A DNA stretch of 64,000 nucleotides from Silene latifolia (lineage: Eukaryota > Streptophyta > Magnoliopsida > Caryophyllales > Caryophyllaceae), in contig NC_133536.1 of assembly GCF_048544455.1 (NCBI RefSeq), forward strand, positions 27,530,152-27,594,151. Reading direction: 5' to 3'. Every line of letters starts with the position of its first letter. Positions within the stretch are counted from its first letter, which is position 1. The notes under the pieces are model-generated. The model had not been told where the DNA came from, searched no databases, and saw only the letters and a list, made by a program, of their open reading frames with translations. This document shows positions 12,251 through 24,148 of the stretch, piece after piece. A program made the translations under genes and the position numbers.

Positions 12251-14099
12251 CTTTTAATGTAAAGTAATGGTAAAGTTTCATACTCATTTCGCAGAAATTC
12301 GTATGCAACTGCAGCACCTAAAAATGGACAAAACAAAGTCCGACGTTAGACAAACCTCGAAGCAGTTGGAGGTGCAAACAACAAAGAAATTGGAAGTCCT
12401 CTAATGGGTGTTGCCGAGAAAAAAAATGAAGGGGCAGAGGCCATTCATGGATTATTATCTATTTAACTGTCAGTTTGTAATAAAACTTATGTTTAGTACT
12501 TGGTGGTTTGTTTGGTGATATGTTATTTTGAGCAGAATTTTAGTCCATTTTGATGTCAGACATCTAAGACAATGTTTGTTTTGTGCACCTTAATAATTAT
12601 AAAATGTCATCATTATCTATTTAAATGTACGCATTTTTTTCAACAATAGTAACTATGTCATTATAAACGTCTAAAAATGTCTTAATTTTTGTCGAATATA
12701 TGATCATTGAAATTATAAAATACTTCAAAGAGTAGTATGTAATCATAAGAGAGTACAATGTTACCATTTAAGAGATTATAGTAGTATATTACCTTAAGTT
12801 CTAAAATACTACAAAAATTTGTTCGTTTAATTTCTAATGTTACCATAAGAGAGTACATTGTTACCATTTCAGAATGTATATAAAATTGTAATTAGTTGGT
12901 AGCAGATTTATTTTAAATGGTAACATAACATAATGTTAATATAAGATACTAGTACGCGACCACATCAGTAGTAAAATACTACATACTTCGTTCTTTTAAT
13001 TTCCAATGTTACCATGGAGAGTATAGTGCTACCATTTAAATTCTACTGGTAGTCTGAAATGTTTTCCGAAATGATAACATACTTAACTAAACTGGTGACA
13101 TACTGGAGTAAAATTGTAATATATTTAGTTAAACTTAGTGATATACTAGAGTGAAATGGTAACAATTTGGGCACTTGTGATTACAAAACGTACGCTGACA
13201 ATGTTATAACAACCTTATATCACTATACAACATGTACTACCTAAAACATTTTCCCCAAAATGTGGTCGGATTGTTATCATATACCCTAATGCCCTTCTGC
13301 GCCTTTAATATCAGACACGGGAGAACATTGTACGCGGAACTGTTAGCTGCCCCATCTTAGTCCCTTTTCTAGCCTTCTTCTTTCGCAAATTCCTTTTTTT
13401 TTTTACGTTGGTTGGGCACGTTGTCGTACAACGTATATGGTCAATAATAGCAGGCACCCGCAGCTCTATGGTTGGTTGATCTTCGTCCATATTAAGGGAC
13501 ACATATGTGCAACTAACATAGCCGATGTCTCGTTGCTGGTAAATATGAACACATTATCAGCATATAAACTTCAGATGTTTACACATTAATATTTAATGTA
13601 ACCAGTTAATAGGTAGAATGTTAGCATCTTACTTATACCATTAAAATCTAACTGTACAAAGAAGATGTGATTGAATTTGAATAGAGACCTATAATGAACA
13701 CATATATGCATTGAGATGGTGACATGAAAGTTTGTGTAAAATGTTATTATCTAGGTCATAAATGTAACCATCTACAATAAATTTCTTTAATTTAAATGAA
13801 TCTTATAATGATAACATATATGAATGAACATGGTGACATGTGAGTTTGTGTTAAAATTGTTACCATCTTAGTAAGTATGTGTTGCCACTTTATAGAATGT
13901 GTGTCATAAATGTTAGCACCCTTAGTAAAATGATATCATTTTAGGCTGAAATGTAACCATAATAACAATGTTTAATGTTTAATTGGTCTTAAAAATGTCA
14001 ACAAATAAGTGGCAACATTTATGCAGGGATGTGGTGACATAAGACAATATGTCAAAATGTAACCATGTTAGCTTATGTTCTTACACACTAAGATGGTAA

Positions 14100-14900
14100 T
14101 ATTGTGACACATTCTCCTTTGTATGCATATTCAGGTAATGACATTTTGAACACAATCAAAAGATGTGCGAAGTTGGTCACATTCACATATATGTCATTAT
14201 GGTGACAATTGTATAATAGACAAAGATAGGTACATATTCTGATAAGGATAATTTGTAACACCAAAACACATACATGTCACCATATTTAGTCAATTATGTT
14301 AACAAGTTAATAATATTTGTACGTACCTAAAATATAAGTACATATCTTTGATAAGGTGGTCACATTTTCAACAATCACATATAATTCAGTAATTCACCAT
14401 GTTTATTAAATATGTTAATATGGTGACAATTGTATAATCAGACTAAGATAGGTACATTTCGCTGATAAGGTAATGGTTACATTCACATATCTTCACCATG
14501 CTTAGTCAATTATGTTAACAAGTTAATAATATTGGTACATTCCTCAAACTTGTCACATATTTGCAAAAACATGCTCACATTTTCAACAATCACATTTAAG
14601 TCACCATGTTCATTATATTATGTTAACATCCTAAGGATAATTTGTAACACCAAAAAACATAATATTATTGGTACATATCTTTGATAAGGTGGTCACATTT
14701 TGAACAATCACATATATGTCACCGTGTTTAGTCTATTATGTGAATATGTTAAGAATAATTTAAAACATAACATTGGTACATTCCTCAGCTAAGGTGGTCA
14801 CATTTTCAACAATCACTTATATGTCACCATGTTTAGACTAAATTGATGTGCTGATAATTGTATAATCAGATGGTCACAACTGAACACAGATGTTTGTTAA
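14100..14900 (-). repeat. Same repeat family in inverted orientation
   Basis: Blocks such as GGTACATTCCTCAGCTAAGG, GGTGGTCACATTTTCAACAA and CATATATGTCACCATGTTTA are reverse complements of the left array units. The two halves of the MULE therefore form a long, diverged fold-back. Confidence 0.7.
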
Positions 14901-15940
14901 GAAATGATATCATCTTAGTCTGAACACCCTGAAAGATCAGTACCTATGACAAGAGCAACCAAATTTAAAACTTTGGTTAAAATGGTAACACTGTACTCTT
15001 AAATGTGGTCACACTGTACGCTAAAATGGTAACATATATGACTGACTGTATAAACTTTTCAAAACGCATGTTATACAAATAAGTTAAATTCTTAAATTAG
15101 TGTAGAAGTGAATCAAAGAACAACAAAAACAACATTTTAAAATCTCATCAACAAAATCTTAAAATCTAATCAATAAAAACATCTTAAAATCTCATCAACA
15201 ACAACAAAAAAACAAGACCAACAATCTTCCAAATTCAAAATTTTCATCTAAAATTTTCAACCCCAACAACACCCGAAATATATTATCCTAAATATTATCA
15301 ACAAAAACATCTTAAATAATAAAGAATAAAAACCTTTACTAATCAATATCGTCACAAATCTTCATCGTTACCATCAAGCAATACATCATTCTCGTTCTAC
15401 AGATAAATAAATAAAAATATTCCCAGATCAAAACACATTCTCAGATCTACTCATAAAAAAAGACACATTTGTTGCCCTAAAATCACATCAACAAAGACAC
15501 ACAATTTAAAAATAAATAATACAAACCTTTACTCATCAATATTGTCACGAATTCTTCGTCATTACCATCAAACAGTACACGTTTTTCGTCATTACCGTCA
15601 TTAACATGCAGAATTTCATACTCTGCCGGGTTCGAAACATCAAAATCAACCATATTATCAACATCAACCATGATTCTATTTATTGTGAACAAAAAATAAT
15701 TTTTTTATAAAGATGAATATAAAGATTTGAATGAAAAATATGAAGATTTGAATGAATTTTGTTGTTTGATGCTTGACGTAGGATGAGAGGGAAAGGGTTT
15801 GATGTTTGACATAAAGTAGATGTTTTGATATGGTGGTGTATTTGATGCAATATGAGCATTAAATGCTAGTCATATTTTGTCCCCCACCCACATTATTATA
15901 TATTTTATCCACTATTCACTATCCGGCCCATATTACATAA

Positions 15941-16006
15941 AACGGTATCTATTTGCCCCGTCTTCACCTTGTGACGGATATCCTCCGTCACAAATGAGAA
16001 TTTGTG
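15941..16006 (-). repeat. Right terminal inverted repeat of the MULE
   Basis: Inverted partner of 9668-9733, followed at once by the second CTAATACAT. Confidence 0.8.
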
Positions 16007-16015
16007 CTAATACAT

Positions 16016-16193
16016 ACATATGAAAGAGAAAAGTTTTTCTCTATATATTCCGAGGCCGTCTCAAGGGTTGACAACGTTAGTCTATCTACCGGTGTGGATA
16101 CACTAGAGACTCCGTATTTTCGGGGTTAGACCAATTTATTGTCTACACATAAAGTATGTGTCCTTTTACCCAATTTTTACAAATTTTAAATGC
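16016..16193 (+). repeat. Copia 5' LTR, second segment
   Basis: Continues the LTR after the MULE, matching about 33580-33758 of the 3' LTR, and ends at the gypsy target duplication AATGC (16189-16193). Confidence 0.9.
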
Positions 16194-16798
16194 TGTTCCG
16201 GGTGTAATTCCGAAGCAGAGTTGTGACCACGTAAGCTTGTTGAATGGTGTCTTTGACTTGTCTCTTCCTTTCGCTCTCTCCTGTAAAGATGAACAAAAAG
16301 AGGGCTCGGCTTGGTACCGAGCGTACTCACTCCGACGCTCAAGTCAGTAAACTTAAAGGGATTAAGTTGTGTGTTACTTGGCAAAGTATATAGTAGAGAG
16401 ATAAGGGAGTTTATATCAGATTAATAGTGAGTTTTAGGGTGAATTGTGGATTATTGGATCGTTTTCTCAATGAGGATTGAGGGGTATTTATAGACTTTCA
16501 CCTTTTGTCACGTAGTGGCCAAGTGGCCAAGTGGCAGAGCAGGTGGAAAGACTGTTCTACCCTCGGCCGAGGGACCCATGGCAGTGCCGGCCGGGCCGGT
16601 TGACTCCATGCCGAGGGGACCGGATGTGAGTACGCGGATATGCCTCCCGGTGGCTAGTTGCCTAGCCGAGACCCAAGTGACAATGACAGCCGACAGTGCG
16701 CGTCTGGTTAGGCTGTCTAATAAGTTGACTTGCTGTGGATATCTCTGACCTTGCTCAATATGTTGATTCGGTCAACGGGTGCAGAATATGCCCCATCA
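16194..16798 (-). repeat. Retand-like 3' LTR (605 bp)
   Basis: Pairs with 26412-27010. Read on the minus strand it starts TGATGGGGCATATTC and ends CCCGGAACA. A TATTTATAG (TATAAATA on minus) near 16487 is the likely promoter TATA. Confidence 0.9.
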
Positions 16799-16813
16799 AT
16801 TTGCCCCCAGCGT
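16799..16813 (-). other. Polypurine tract of the Retand-like element
   Basis: The minus strand reads ACGCTGGGGGCAAAT immediately before the 3' LTR, the expected place and composition for plus-strand priming. Confidence 0.6.
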
Positions 16814-17215
16814 AGTCTATGCCGTGGTATGGACCTTCGATGAGTGTTGAGCGTATTCTGCGCAAGTTGAATTTCTTTCCCGGCTTCTTCTTCCTCGGCT
16901 TGGTTCTGTTCAGGCCGTACCGTATCCCCCCTCCACATGGATGTGTAATGGACATCCGATGTGGAAAATAAAATGGCGCTGGCCGAGACCAAGGTGGAGA
17001 GTGCCGTGTGCTTTCGATTGCCCCCGGCCGGTGCTGTCTTTGCTTTGTTGATCAGCTGGCCGTTAGCAAGTAGGTACCAAGGAGCGTGTCGAAGAAGATT
17101 TGTAACTGTATGTCGATTGACATTCCGTGGCTGCATGCTCGACACGTGGCTTGGCATTGATTGGTGGACGTTTCATGGGCTTTGCCCTGATTGGTCCGCC
17201 TCATGGGCTTTGCTT

Positions 17216-17223
17216 TATAAATA
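17216..17223 (+). promoter_or_regulatory. TATA box of the antisense gene
   Basis: TATAAATA about 180 bp upstream of the ATG at 17403, on the strand opposite to gag-pol. It suggests an independent promoter between the 3' LTR and the antisense ORF. Confidence 0.55.
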
Positions 17224-17402
17224 GAGCAGTGTGCCCCGTTTTTTGGCCATCAACCTTCATTTTCTCAAAAAAAAAATTCCTCTCTCTTAGTTTTTCGAAG
17301 AAACTTCTCTCTAGTCTTCAAAGCGTTTATTCGGCGTAGCACTTTTCCAAGGTAAACAAACAAATTTTTCCAACTTTTAATTGTCAAGTTTTTGTTGTCA
17401 TT

Positions 17403-17551
17403 ATGTCTTCTGCGGATGCTCAACCCAGTACCTCTGCGCCGGGGGGCGAACCGTCGCATCCTGATGAACAGGAGCCACTGGTTGTCACTCCGATAGGGTT
17501 TGGGGGTCTCAAGCCGCCTTCTCCTGAAATTGATGAGCAATTTTTGGAGGG

Positions 17552-17583
<32 letters not shown>

Positions 17584-19882
17584 AGGCGACCCCTTCTGTC
17601 GTAGAGAGGCCGCATTACTCGTGGCACGACGACGCCTGTTCGATCAGTCCTGATCGTGCTTGGACGAACAAGTTCGCCAGTTGCTCCGGTTCTGACCTTT
17701 TTGAGGATCATTACTCCTTCGGCAGGGGGTTTAAAATAATTGTCCCTGAGGAGGGTCAGGCCGTCTGTTGCCCTCCCGAGGGTTGTATCGGCGTATACAT
17801 CAGACACCTGGAGTATGGGCTCCGGTTTCCTCTGAATGAATACGTTGCTGCCATAATTAAAGCCATGAATGTCGCCGTGGCCCAACTGCATCCGTTGGCC
17901 ATCAGGACGATTATTGGCTTTGTATGGTTGTGTCTTTTTAAAGGGGAGGCCCCAACGGTGAACCTATTTCGCCGGTTCCACCATCTTCGGCAGACTACCC
18001 TAGGTGGCACGGGGTGGTATAGCATACAGACCGAGGCGGGTTATGTTACCGTTTCCAAGTTGACATCTTGCAAGGACTGGAAGGGGCGGTGGGTATATGT
18101 TGAGGTTCCGGAGGACTACTCGCTGCCCCGGTCCTTTCAGAGCCGCGTCAATTTGCGGTGCGAGAATCAAGGGGAGCATGACAAATATGTCTCCCGGAGT
18201 AAGCTTTAGATGGACGCCGGCATGGTCTATCTTAATGAGGACGAAACGCGGGCAATGAGGCTGTTTGAGGCTGAGAAGGATGGCACGCCGAAGGGATGGA
18301 TGCCCCCGACGCAGATCGTTCTTCAGGATGAGCTGCTCTGCCACGTCGGCCTCATACCGGCCCTCAGCCAGGGTGAGTGGGGTCGGTATGAGTCCCATCT
18401 TTGCTTTTTATGTTTCTGTATTTGACCCTTCGTTTATTTCTTTTGGTTGACTCCTGCTTCGTTTCTTTTGCAGACCGATTTGGCCCGGAACTGCCTGTCT
18501 CCGTTCTTCAGAGGCTGGGACTTGACGAGAACGGGAGAGTTGTTGAGCTGCATCCTAAGGCCCTGCCACGTGATCGCAGACCGGCTCCTCACGAACTTAT
18601 GGAGCAGCAGTTGAAGGCACTGGATGTGACGGCGGCTCAGGCGCAGATTGCCGGTAACGTGCCGCGCCGGAGACCAAAGACAACGTCTATGGCGGCAACG
18701 ACGTCAACCCCAGCTCAATCTGCAATCCCCGTTGTTCAAAAGGAGCAGGTGGTCGTTGACGTTGAAGAGGAGGTCACCGTTGTGGAGGGTCCTCCTCCTT
18801 CAAATAAGAGAAAAGAGGTCGAGTCTGCCGCCACTACTGTTACCGAGGCCCGGAAAGAAAAGGGGCCAGTCGGCCCTCTGTCTAAGAAGGCCAGGACCGG
18901 TACGGATCTAACCCAGGGCTCGGATTTAGCGGGCTCTTTAGGCATTCCTGATGACAGGCTCTCTGATATGTCAATGAATGTTGACATGGATGCTTTGTCT
19001 GAATTTTTTGTAGATCAACCGCCGCCGCCTGCCGGTCCCACTGAACGGCAATTGGAGAAGCGGCCTGTGCAGACGGGCAATCAAAATTTCACCGTCGACT
19101 CCTCATCCCCGAAGGTTTCCCCCGCTCAGATTGTGGCGGAGGGCGCAAGGTTGTCCAAGAGGCTGGCGAAGTGGACTGAACTAGCCGGCGCTCACATTAC
19201 GGAGCAAGAAAAGCTCATGGCTGAGGCAGATCCTGCGCTCGAACGGCTTAGGCTTGAGCTTGCTGCTTCTAAGAAAGAGGCCGAGAAGGCGAAGAAGGAG
19301 TTCGTCGCCACCATGGAGAACTTCCTCACTCAGCGAAAGATTAAGGAGGAAGCTGAGAAGCGGGTCCTAGCCGAGAGAGCCAAGGTTGAGGCTGCGTTGG
19401 CTGACGCCGCTAAGCTGCGGGAGGAGAGAGAGAAGCTTCAGGGCGGTTACGATCCTATGGTTGAGCAGAGGGAAAAATGGAAGTCCCTGCATCTGACCGA
19501 GGCGAAGGAGCACAGGAACACAAAGGCCATCCTTGCTTAGAGGGAGAAGGACATTGAGACGCTCCAAACTGTCATCATCCCTGACATGTGTGTCCAGTAC
19601 CGGGACCAGGCCGAAGATGCTACCAGGGATGTAATTAAAGAGCTCCTTCCTGAAAACTCCTTCCCGTGGAAAGATTTTGACCGGCTTCTTGATGAGAAGG
19701 CAGCGGAGAAGGCAAAGGCGGCGAAGGCCACTGAGGAGGCTGAGGCCAAGGCGGCCCATGCTGAAAAGGTGAAGGCGGCCAGGGAGGAAGCTGAGAGGGC
19801 AAAGGCAGGTGAAGCTGCCAAGTCGGCTTCTGGGTCGCCCACTGATGGTGATGCTTGCTCGCCGCTGCGGTGGCGAGCGTAA
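17403..19882 (+). pseudogene. Antisense accessory gene of the Retand-like element, putative gypsy-type transposon domain
   Basis: Plus-strand unit against gag-pol. Exon 1 is 17403-18372. An intron 18373-18473 (GTGAGT ... TTTTGCAG) restores the frame into exon 2, 18474-19882. The N-terminus is acidic with a run of about 9 Asp (17560-17585). Then comes a block with LRFPLNEYVAAIIKAMNV and QLHPLAIRTIIGFVWLC, typical of the Pfam family named putative gypsy type transposon (PF04195, from memory). The C-terminal half (about 19140-19860) is a long Ala/Glu/Lys coiled coil. Two in-frame TAG codons (18207-18209, 19538-19540) interrupt an otherwise open reading. They may be mutations, or mark the two ORFs reported for Retand. 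Flanking TATA and AATAAAG signals support real transcription. The function of this family is unknown. Confidence 0.75.
18373..18473 (+). other. Predicted intron in the antisense gene
   Basis: Starts GTGAGTGG and ends TTCTTTTGCAG after a T-rich tract; 101 bp. Removing it joins frame 0 to frame 2 without a stop, strong evidence that it is real. Confidence 0.7.
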
Positions 19883-20118
19883 ACAAGCATAGGGAGATGG
19901 GCGGTCGTCACCGATTCACCTGGCCCTTCGCATGCCTTCACTGTCGGGGCCAACTATTGAGCCTTTCCTCCCTGCCATCCTTTTGGCGCTTCAAGTCTTA
20001 TGTCTGTAACCTTTTGTTGTACTTTTTTGTTTTTGTTAAACTTTTGGTAGGTTGTGTTTAGGCTATCCCTATGGGGACGGCTGTCGACTTTGTTTTGCCT
20101 CATCCTGTAAACATCTTT

Positions 20119-20125
20119 AATAAAG
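20119..20125 (+). terminator. Polyadenylation signal of the antisense gene
   Basis: AATAAAG about 240 bp after the stop codon at 19880-19882, followed by a T-rich stretch. Confidence 0.45.
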
Positions 20126-20194
20126 TTTGTTTATTTTGCCTCCATTAAGTTGTCTTCTTACGTTTCAACATATTGAGTGCTTTTTCGTTTTTAC

Positions 20195-20710
20195 TTCCGG
20201 CTTGGCCGAGGCAGTTAGAAGGCGCATCTCAATTGTACTTAAACGTTTAAACATGTTGGCATGTCCGCTCGCCTCCACCACCCCGGTCTTGGCCGAGGCG
20301 GTCGATTTGCGCTTCCCAACCACCGTTGTGAACATGTTAGCGTATCGGTCGTTGTGTCCCCGTCGTCCCCGGCTTTGGCCGAGGTAAAACGAGGTTACGG
20401 CTCGACAAATTCAGATCTGTAGACATATTGATCGCTTCCTCTGCCGGGCCTTCGGTTGGCCGAGGCGGCTAGATTTGCGTCTCAACTGTACTTATACGTT
20501 CCTATTAGCGTATCGGTCGTTTTGTCCCCGTCACTCCCGGTTTTGGCCGAGGCAATCGAGGTTACGGCTCGACAGCGTTCAGATCAGAGACATATTGATC
20601 GCTTCCTCTGCCGGGCCTTGTTGGCCGAGGCGGCTAGAATTGCGTCTCAACTGTACTTATACGTTCCTAAGCATGTTGGTCGCTTTCGCGAGTATCAACT
20701 GCATTTGGCG
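20195..20710. repeat. Tandem repeat, about 165-bp unit, in the Retand-like element
   Basis: About three copies. The block GGCCGAGGCGGCTAGA recurs at 20458 and 20623; ACATATTGATCGCTTCCTCT and GTATCGGTCGTT also recur at about 165-170 bp. It lies between the antisense gene and the end of pol, where the Retand tandem repeat would be expected. Confidence 0.75.
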
Positions 20711-20850
20711 TGACTGCCCGGCTTTGGCCGTGGCGTCTATTCTGGCATGACTATGGAGGGGACAAGCATTTTGATGGAAAACTTGGATTATTCTTCATAA
20801 GGTGTAATCATGCGTTGGGGTGTCCACAACGGTCTCGGACACCTCCGCCG

Positions 20851-23444
20851 CTATACAAAATATTTCCTTAAGTTGTCCGTGTTCCAGTGGCTCATCAAAG
20901 GAACACCCTCCATGTCCGTCAGCCGGTATGTCCCCGGCCTCATTTCTTCAACCACCTTGTAGGGTCCTTCCCAGTTGGCCGTCATTTTTCCATGGACGTT
21001 TCCTTTGTTTGTGGCGGCCGACTTTCTTAGGACTAGATCTCCTACTCTTAAGTCCCTTTTGTGGACCCTACGGTTGTATGCTCTTCTCATCCGGTTTTGA
21101 TACACTGCCAAGTTGAGCCGTGCCGTGTCTCGACTTTCTTCGACCAGGTCTAGGGAGGCTCTCAGGCCTTCCTCATTTTTGACTGGGTCAAAGGTTTGCG
21201 TTCTGAATGTCGGCACCGCTGCTTCAATTGGCATGACGGCCTCAGACCCATAGACTAGGTGGAATGGACTGTACCCCGTTGCTTCTTTCTCCGTGGTTCG
21301 AAGTGACCACAGGACGCCGGGTTGTTCATCAGCCCATCAGCCCATCTTCCGTTTAGATCTTCGACCTTCTTTTTTAGCCCGTTAAGGATTGTTTTATTAG
21401 CTGCATCCGCCTGCCCGTTGCTCTGAGGGTGGCAGACGGAGGAGTATGCAAATTTGATTCCGAGCTCCTCCAACCAATTCATCACCATGTCGCTCCAAAA
21501 CTCTCGGCCGTGGTCAAATACCATGACTTGGGGCAGCTCAAAACGAGTTATGACGTTATCCCAAATCACTTTTCTTACGGCCGCCGTGGTCTTGGCAGGT
21601 ACCGCGACAGCCTCGACCCATTTGGTGAAGTAATCAACGGCGATAATTAGGTACTTTCTTCCTCCGGAGGCCGTCGGGAATGGCCCTAGTAAATCCATCC
21701 CCCACTGTGCAAATGGAAGGGGACTAAGCACCGGTTGCAGGTCTCGGGAAGGAGCATGTATCACCGGAGCATGCATCTGACAATTCTTGCACTTCTTGGT
21801 CTTTGCTCTGGAATCCTCAAGCATGGTGGGCCAGAAGTAGCCGGCTCGGAGAGCTTTGTGGGCTAGCGTTCTTGCCCCCATGTGATGTCCACAGATGCCT
21901 TCGTGAATCTCTGTCAGTATTAGCTCCGCGTCGGCTGGGCCGACACATTTCAAGAGTGGCCTTATTACAGACCTTCTGTATAACTCTCCTTCAAACACTG
22001 AGTACCTTGCGGCGATCCTTCTTATCTTCTGCGAGAGACTGCGGTCCTCCGGCAACTCATTTGTAAGTTTGTATTTCATTATCGGAGTCATCCACGTCGT
22101 CTCGGCCTCGATGCCGCCCACCATGCTAATGGTCTCAGTGATGCTTTTAGCATTCCTGATATCTACCAGCACGGTTCGACTGACATTCTTGATGCTTGAA
22201 CTGGCAAGTTTTGAGAGAGCGTCGGCTCGGTTGTTCTCAGACCTGGGAATGCACTGTGTCTGGAAAGATTTCAATTTTGAGGTGTCAGCTTTTACCCTCT
22301 CCAGATACCTTATCATCCCATCGTCTCGAGTCTCATACTCTCCTCTGATTTGATTAGCCACTAAGAGTGAATCTGTCCTCAACACAACATGCTCCGCCCC
22401 GGCAGCTTTAGCTAACTCGACTTCAGTTATCACCGCCTCATATTCGGATTCGTTATTTGAGGCCGAGAAGGTAAACTTCAAGGCGTACTCAAACTCGTCC
22501 CCGTTAGGGCTGATGATAAGGATGCCGGCTCTTGAGCTGTTTGCCGTGGAGGACCCGTCGGTGTATACTTCCCACACATCGGGATGTGGTTCTTCTTGGT
22601 ATGTGCACTCGGCTAGGAAGTCTGCAAGTACTTGCCCCTTTATCGAAGGCCTCGGCTTGTACTGAATGCCGAAGCCGGATAGCTCCACTGCCCATTTGAT
22701 AAGTCTGCCCGATTTTTCGAATTTTTCTAAGGCTTTCTCCAATGGCTGGTCGGTTAAGACCGTCACGGGATGTGCGTCGAAGTAGGGTTTTAACTTCCTT
22801 GCGGCAACGACGACGGCGAAGGCCGCTTTTTCAATCAGTGGGTAATTTCTTTCGGCGGGCAGCAATGTATGGCTGATAAAGTAGATTGGGTGTTGCTGCT
22901 TGTTTTCTTCCCTGACAATTACGGCACTGACCGTGGCCGAGGTAACTGCTAGATATAGGTATTGCGTCTCCCCAAAACAATCGGCACCTGGACAGGTCGG
23001 GAGAGTTAGTAGGTGGGCTTTCAGTTGCTTGAAAGCCGCACTCTGTTCCTCCCCCCAGCAAAAGTCTTTATTCCCTTTCAGCACCGTAAAGAACGGAGTG
23101 CTCTTGTCGGCTGACCGAGAAATAAAGTGGGCAAGAGCCGCCATCCTCCCGGTCAGTATCATAACCTCTTTTCGATTCCTCGGCTCCGGCAAGTCTAGTA
23201 TTGCTTGGACTTTCTCTGGATTTGCATCAATTCCCCTGGCACTAATAAGCACGCCGAGGAACTTGCCGGCCCGGACACCGAAGTTGCATTTCATTGGGTT
23301 AAGCTTCATCTTATATTTCCTTAGTGAACAAAATGTCTCGCTCAAGTCGGCCAAGTGCTCGCTGTCAGACTTGCTTTTTACAATAGCATCGTCGATGTAA
23401 GCCTCGATGTTTCGCCCTTTTTGATCTTGAAACACTTTGTCCAC
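20851..23444 (-). pseudogene. Retand-like pol: end of RT, RNase H and integrase
   Basis: The 21255-23444 frame starts in the RT fingers/palm (AYIDDAIVKS, the YxDD motif at 23388-23399), then the RT connection (FCWGEEQSAAFKQLK), RNase H (VYTDGSS ... NNESEYEA ... RTDSLL ... NNRADALSKLAS), the HHCC zinc-binding region of integrase, and the core (GMDLLGPF, VFDHGREF, then QADAANK). The third catalytic residue of integrase, normally Glu in this last block, reads Asp (about 21405). The core frame breaks near 21330 and resumes at 20851-21234 with the C-terminal GPY-type module (WEGPYKVVEEM). Host-dependent polyprotein of a Ty3/gypsy Tat element; this copy is broken. Confidence 0.9.
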
Positions 23445-24139
23445 CAGCCTATGTAAGTTGCGCTAGCGTTTTTCAAACCGAACGACATCATTTTATACAT
23501 GTATGTGCCGTGTATGGTGATGAATGCGCACTTAGGCATGTCTTCCTCGGCCATGAATACCTGATGGTATCTTGAGAAGGCGTCGAGCAGGCTCAGCATA
23601 GTGTAGCCTGTCGTTGCGTCAATTAAACTATCTATTCGAGGCAAGGGATAGCAATCTTTAGGGCATGCTCTATTAAGATTGGTAAAATCAACACACATCC
23701 TCCACGCCCCTGACGACTTCTTTACCATTACAACATTTGCTAGCCACTCAGGGTAAGTACAAGGCATGATAAAGCCTGCCTCTAATAGTTTATCTACCTC
23801 GGCCTTGATGGCCTCATCTTTCTCGGCCGAGGAGTTCAACATCTTCTGCTTGACAGGGCGAGCGGTGGAGAGTACGTTCAGCTTGTGAACGATCACCTCC
23901 CGGCTCACGCCTGGCATCTCGGCTGCTGAGTATGCGAAGACATCTTTGTTCTTCCTCAGCAGGTCTAGGAGATCGGCTATGAATTTTGGCTCCAGGCCGA
24001 CACCGATAGTTACGGTGCGCCCTGGGTCAATTTCCACTTCCTCGGTCTCGGCTCCTTCGACCATGACGACGTTGGTGTGCATCGGGTCACTCTCCGGCTG
24101 TGAGGATGGGCTCTTCCCCTTCTCTGACTTTTTCGCCAC
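23378..24139 (-). pseudogene. Retand-like pol: reverse transcriptase N-terminal part
   Basis: RT blocks in order: PVKQKMLNSSAEKDEAIKAE, FIMPCTYPEWLANVVMVKK, WRMCVDFTNLNRACPKDCYP, LSLLDAFSRYHQVFM and MSFGLKNASATY. A frameshift at about 23440-23455, within the region just before the YxDD motif, moves the protein to the next frame. The usual Gln-Arg after ATY is lost at that point. Otherwise the frame is open. Confidence 0.9.
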
Positions 24140-24148
24140 TTTGAGGGG

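Larger units (their letters stand above)
9668..16006. mobile_element. Mutator-like element (non-autonomous MULE), 6.3 kb
   Basis: It is inserted in the copia 5' LTR with a perfect 9-bp target duplication CTAATACAT (9659-9667, 16007-16015); the empty site is visible in the 3' LTR near 33575. Terminal inverted repeats of about 65 bp (9668-9733, 15941-16006) share GTCACAAGGTGAAGACGGG. A 9-bp duplication with long terminal repeats is the Mutator signature. No transposase is recognisable. The interior is dominated by long diverged repeat arrays. Short exon-like pieces occur: plus 10083-10142 (basic MVKKMAKK start, then a GT), plus 12295-12404, minus 13311-13502 and minus 15483-15692 (acidic, starts near the right end). 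They could be remnants of captured or original genes; function unknown. Confidence 0.85.

Noticed and set aside
10690-14900. Regularly spaced repeats considered as a CRISPR array
   Set aside because: Unit length of about 137 bp, units abutting with no unique spacers, plant context and a transposon setting.
16166-16384. Frame starting MPSNTQLNPFKFTDLSV, repeated near 26327 and 42248
   Set aside because: It lies in the Retand-like LTR at all three places and is a shadow of the LTR sequence.
21429-22353. Several plus-strand frames of 60-95 codons over pol
   Set aside because: Antisense shadows of the strong minus-strand RNase H-integrase frame, without introns, signals or domain content, unlike the real antisense genes.
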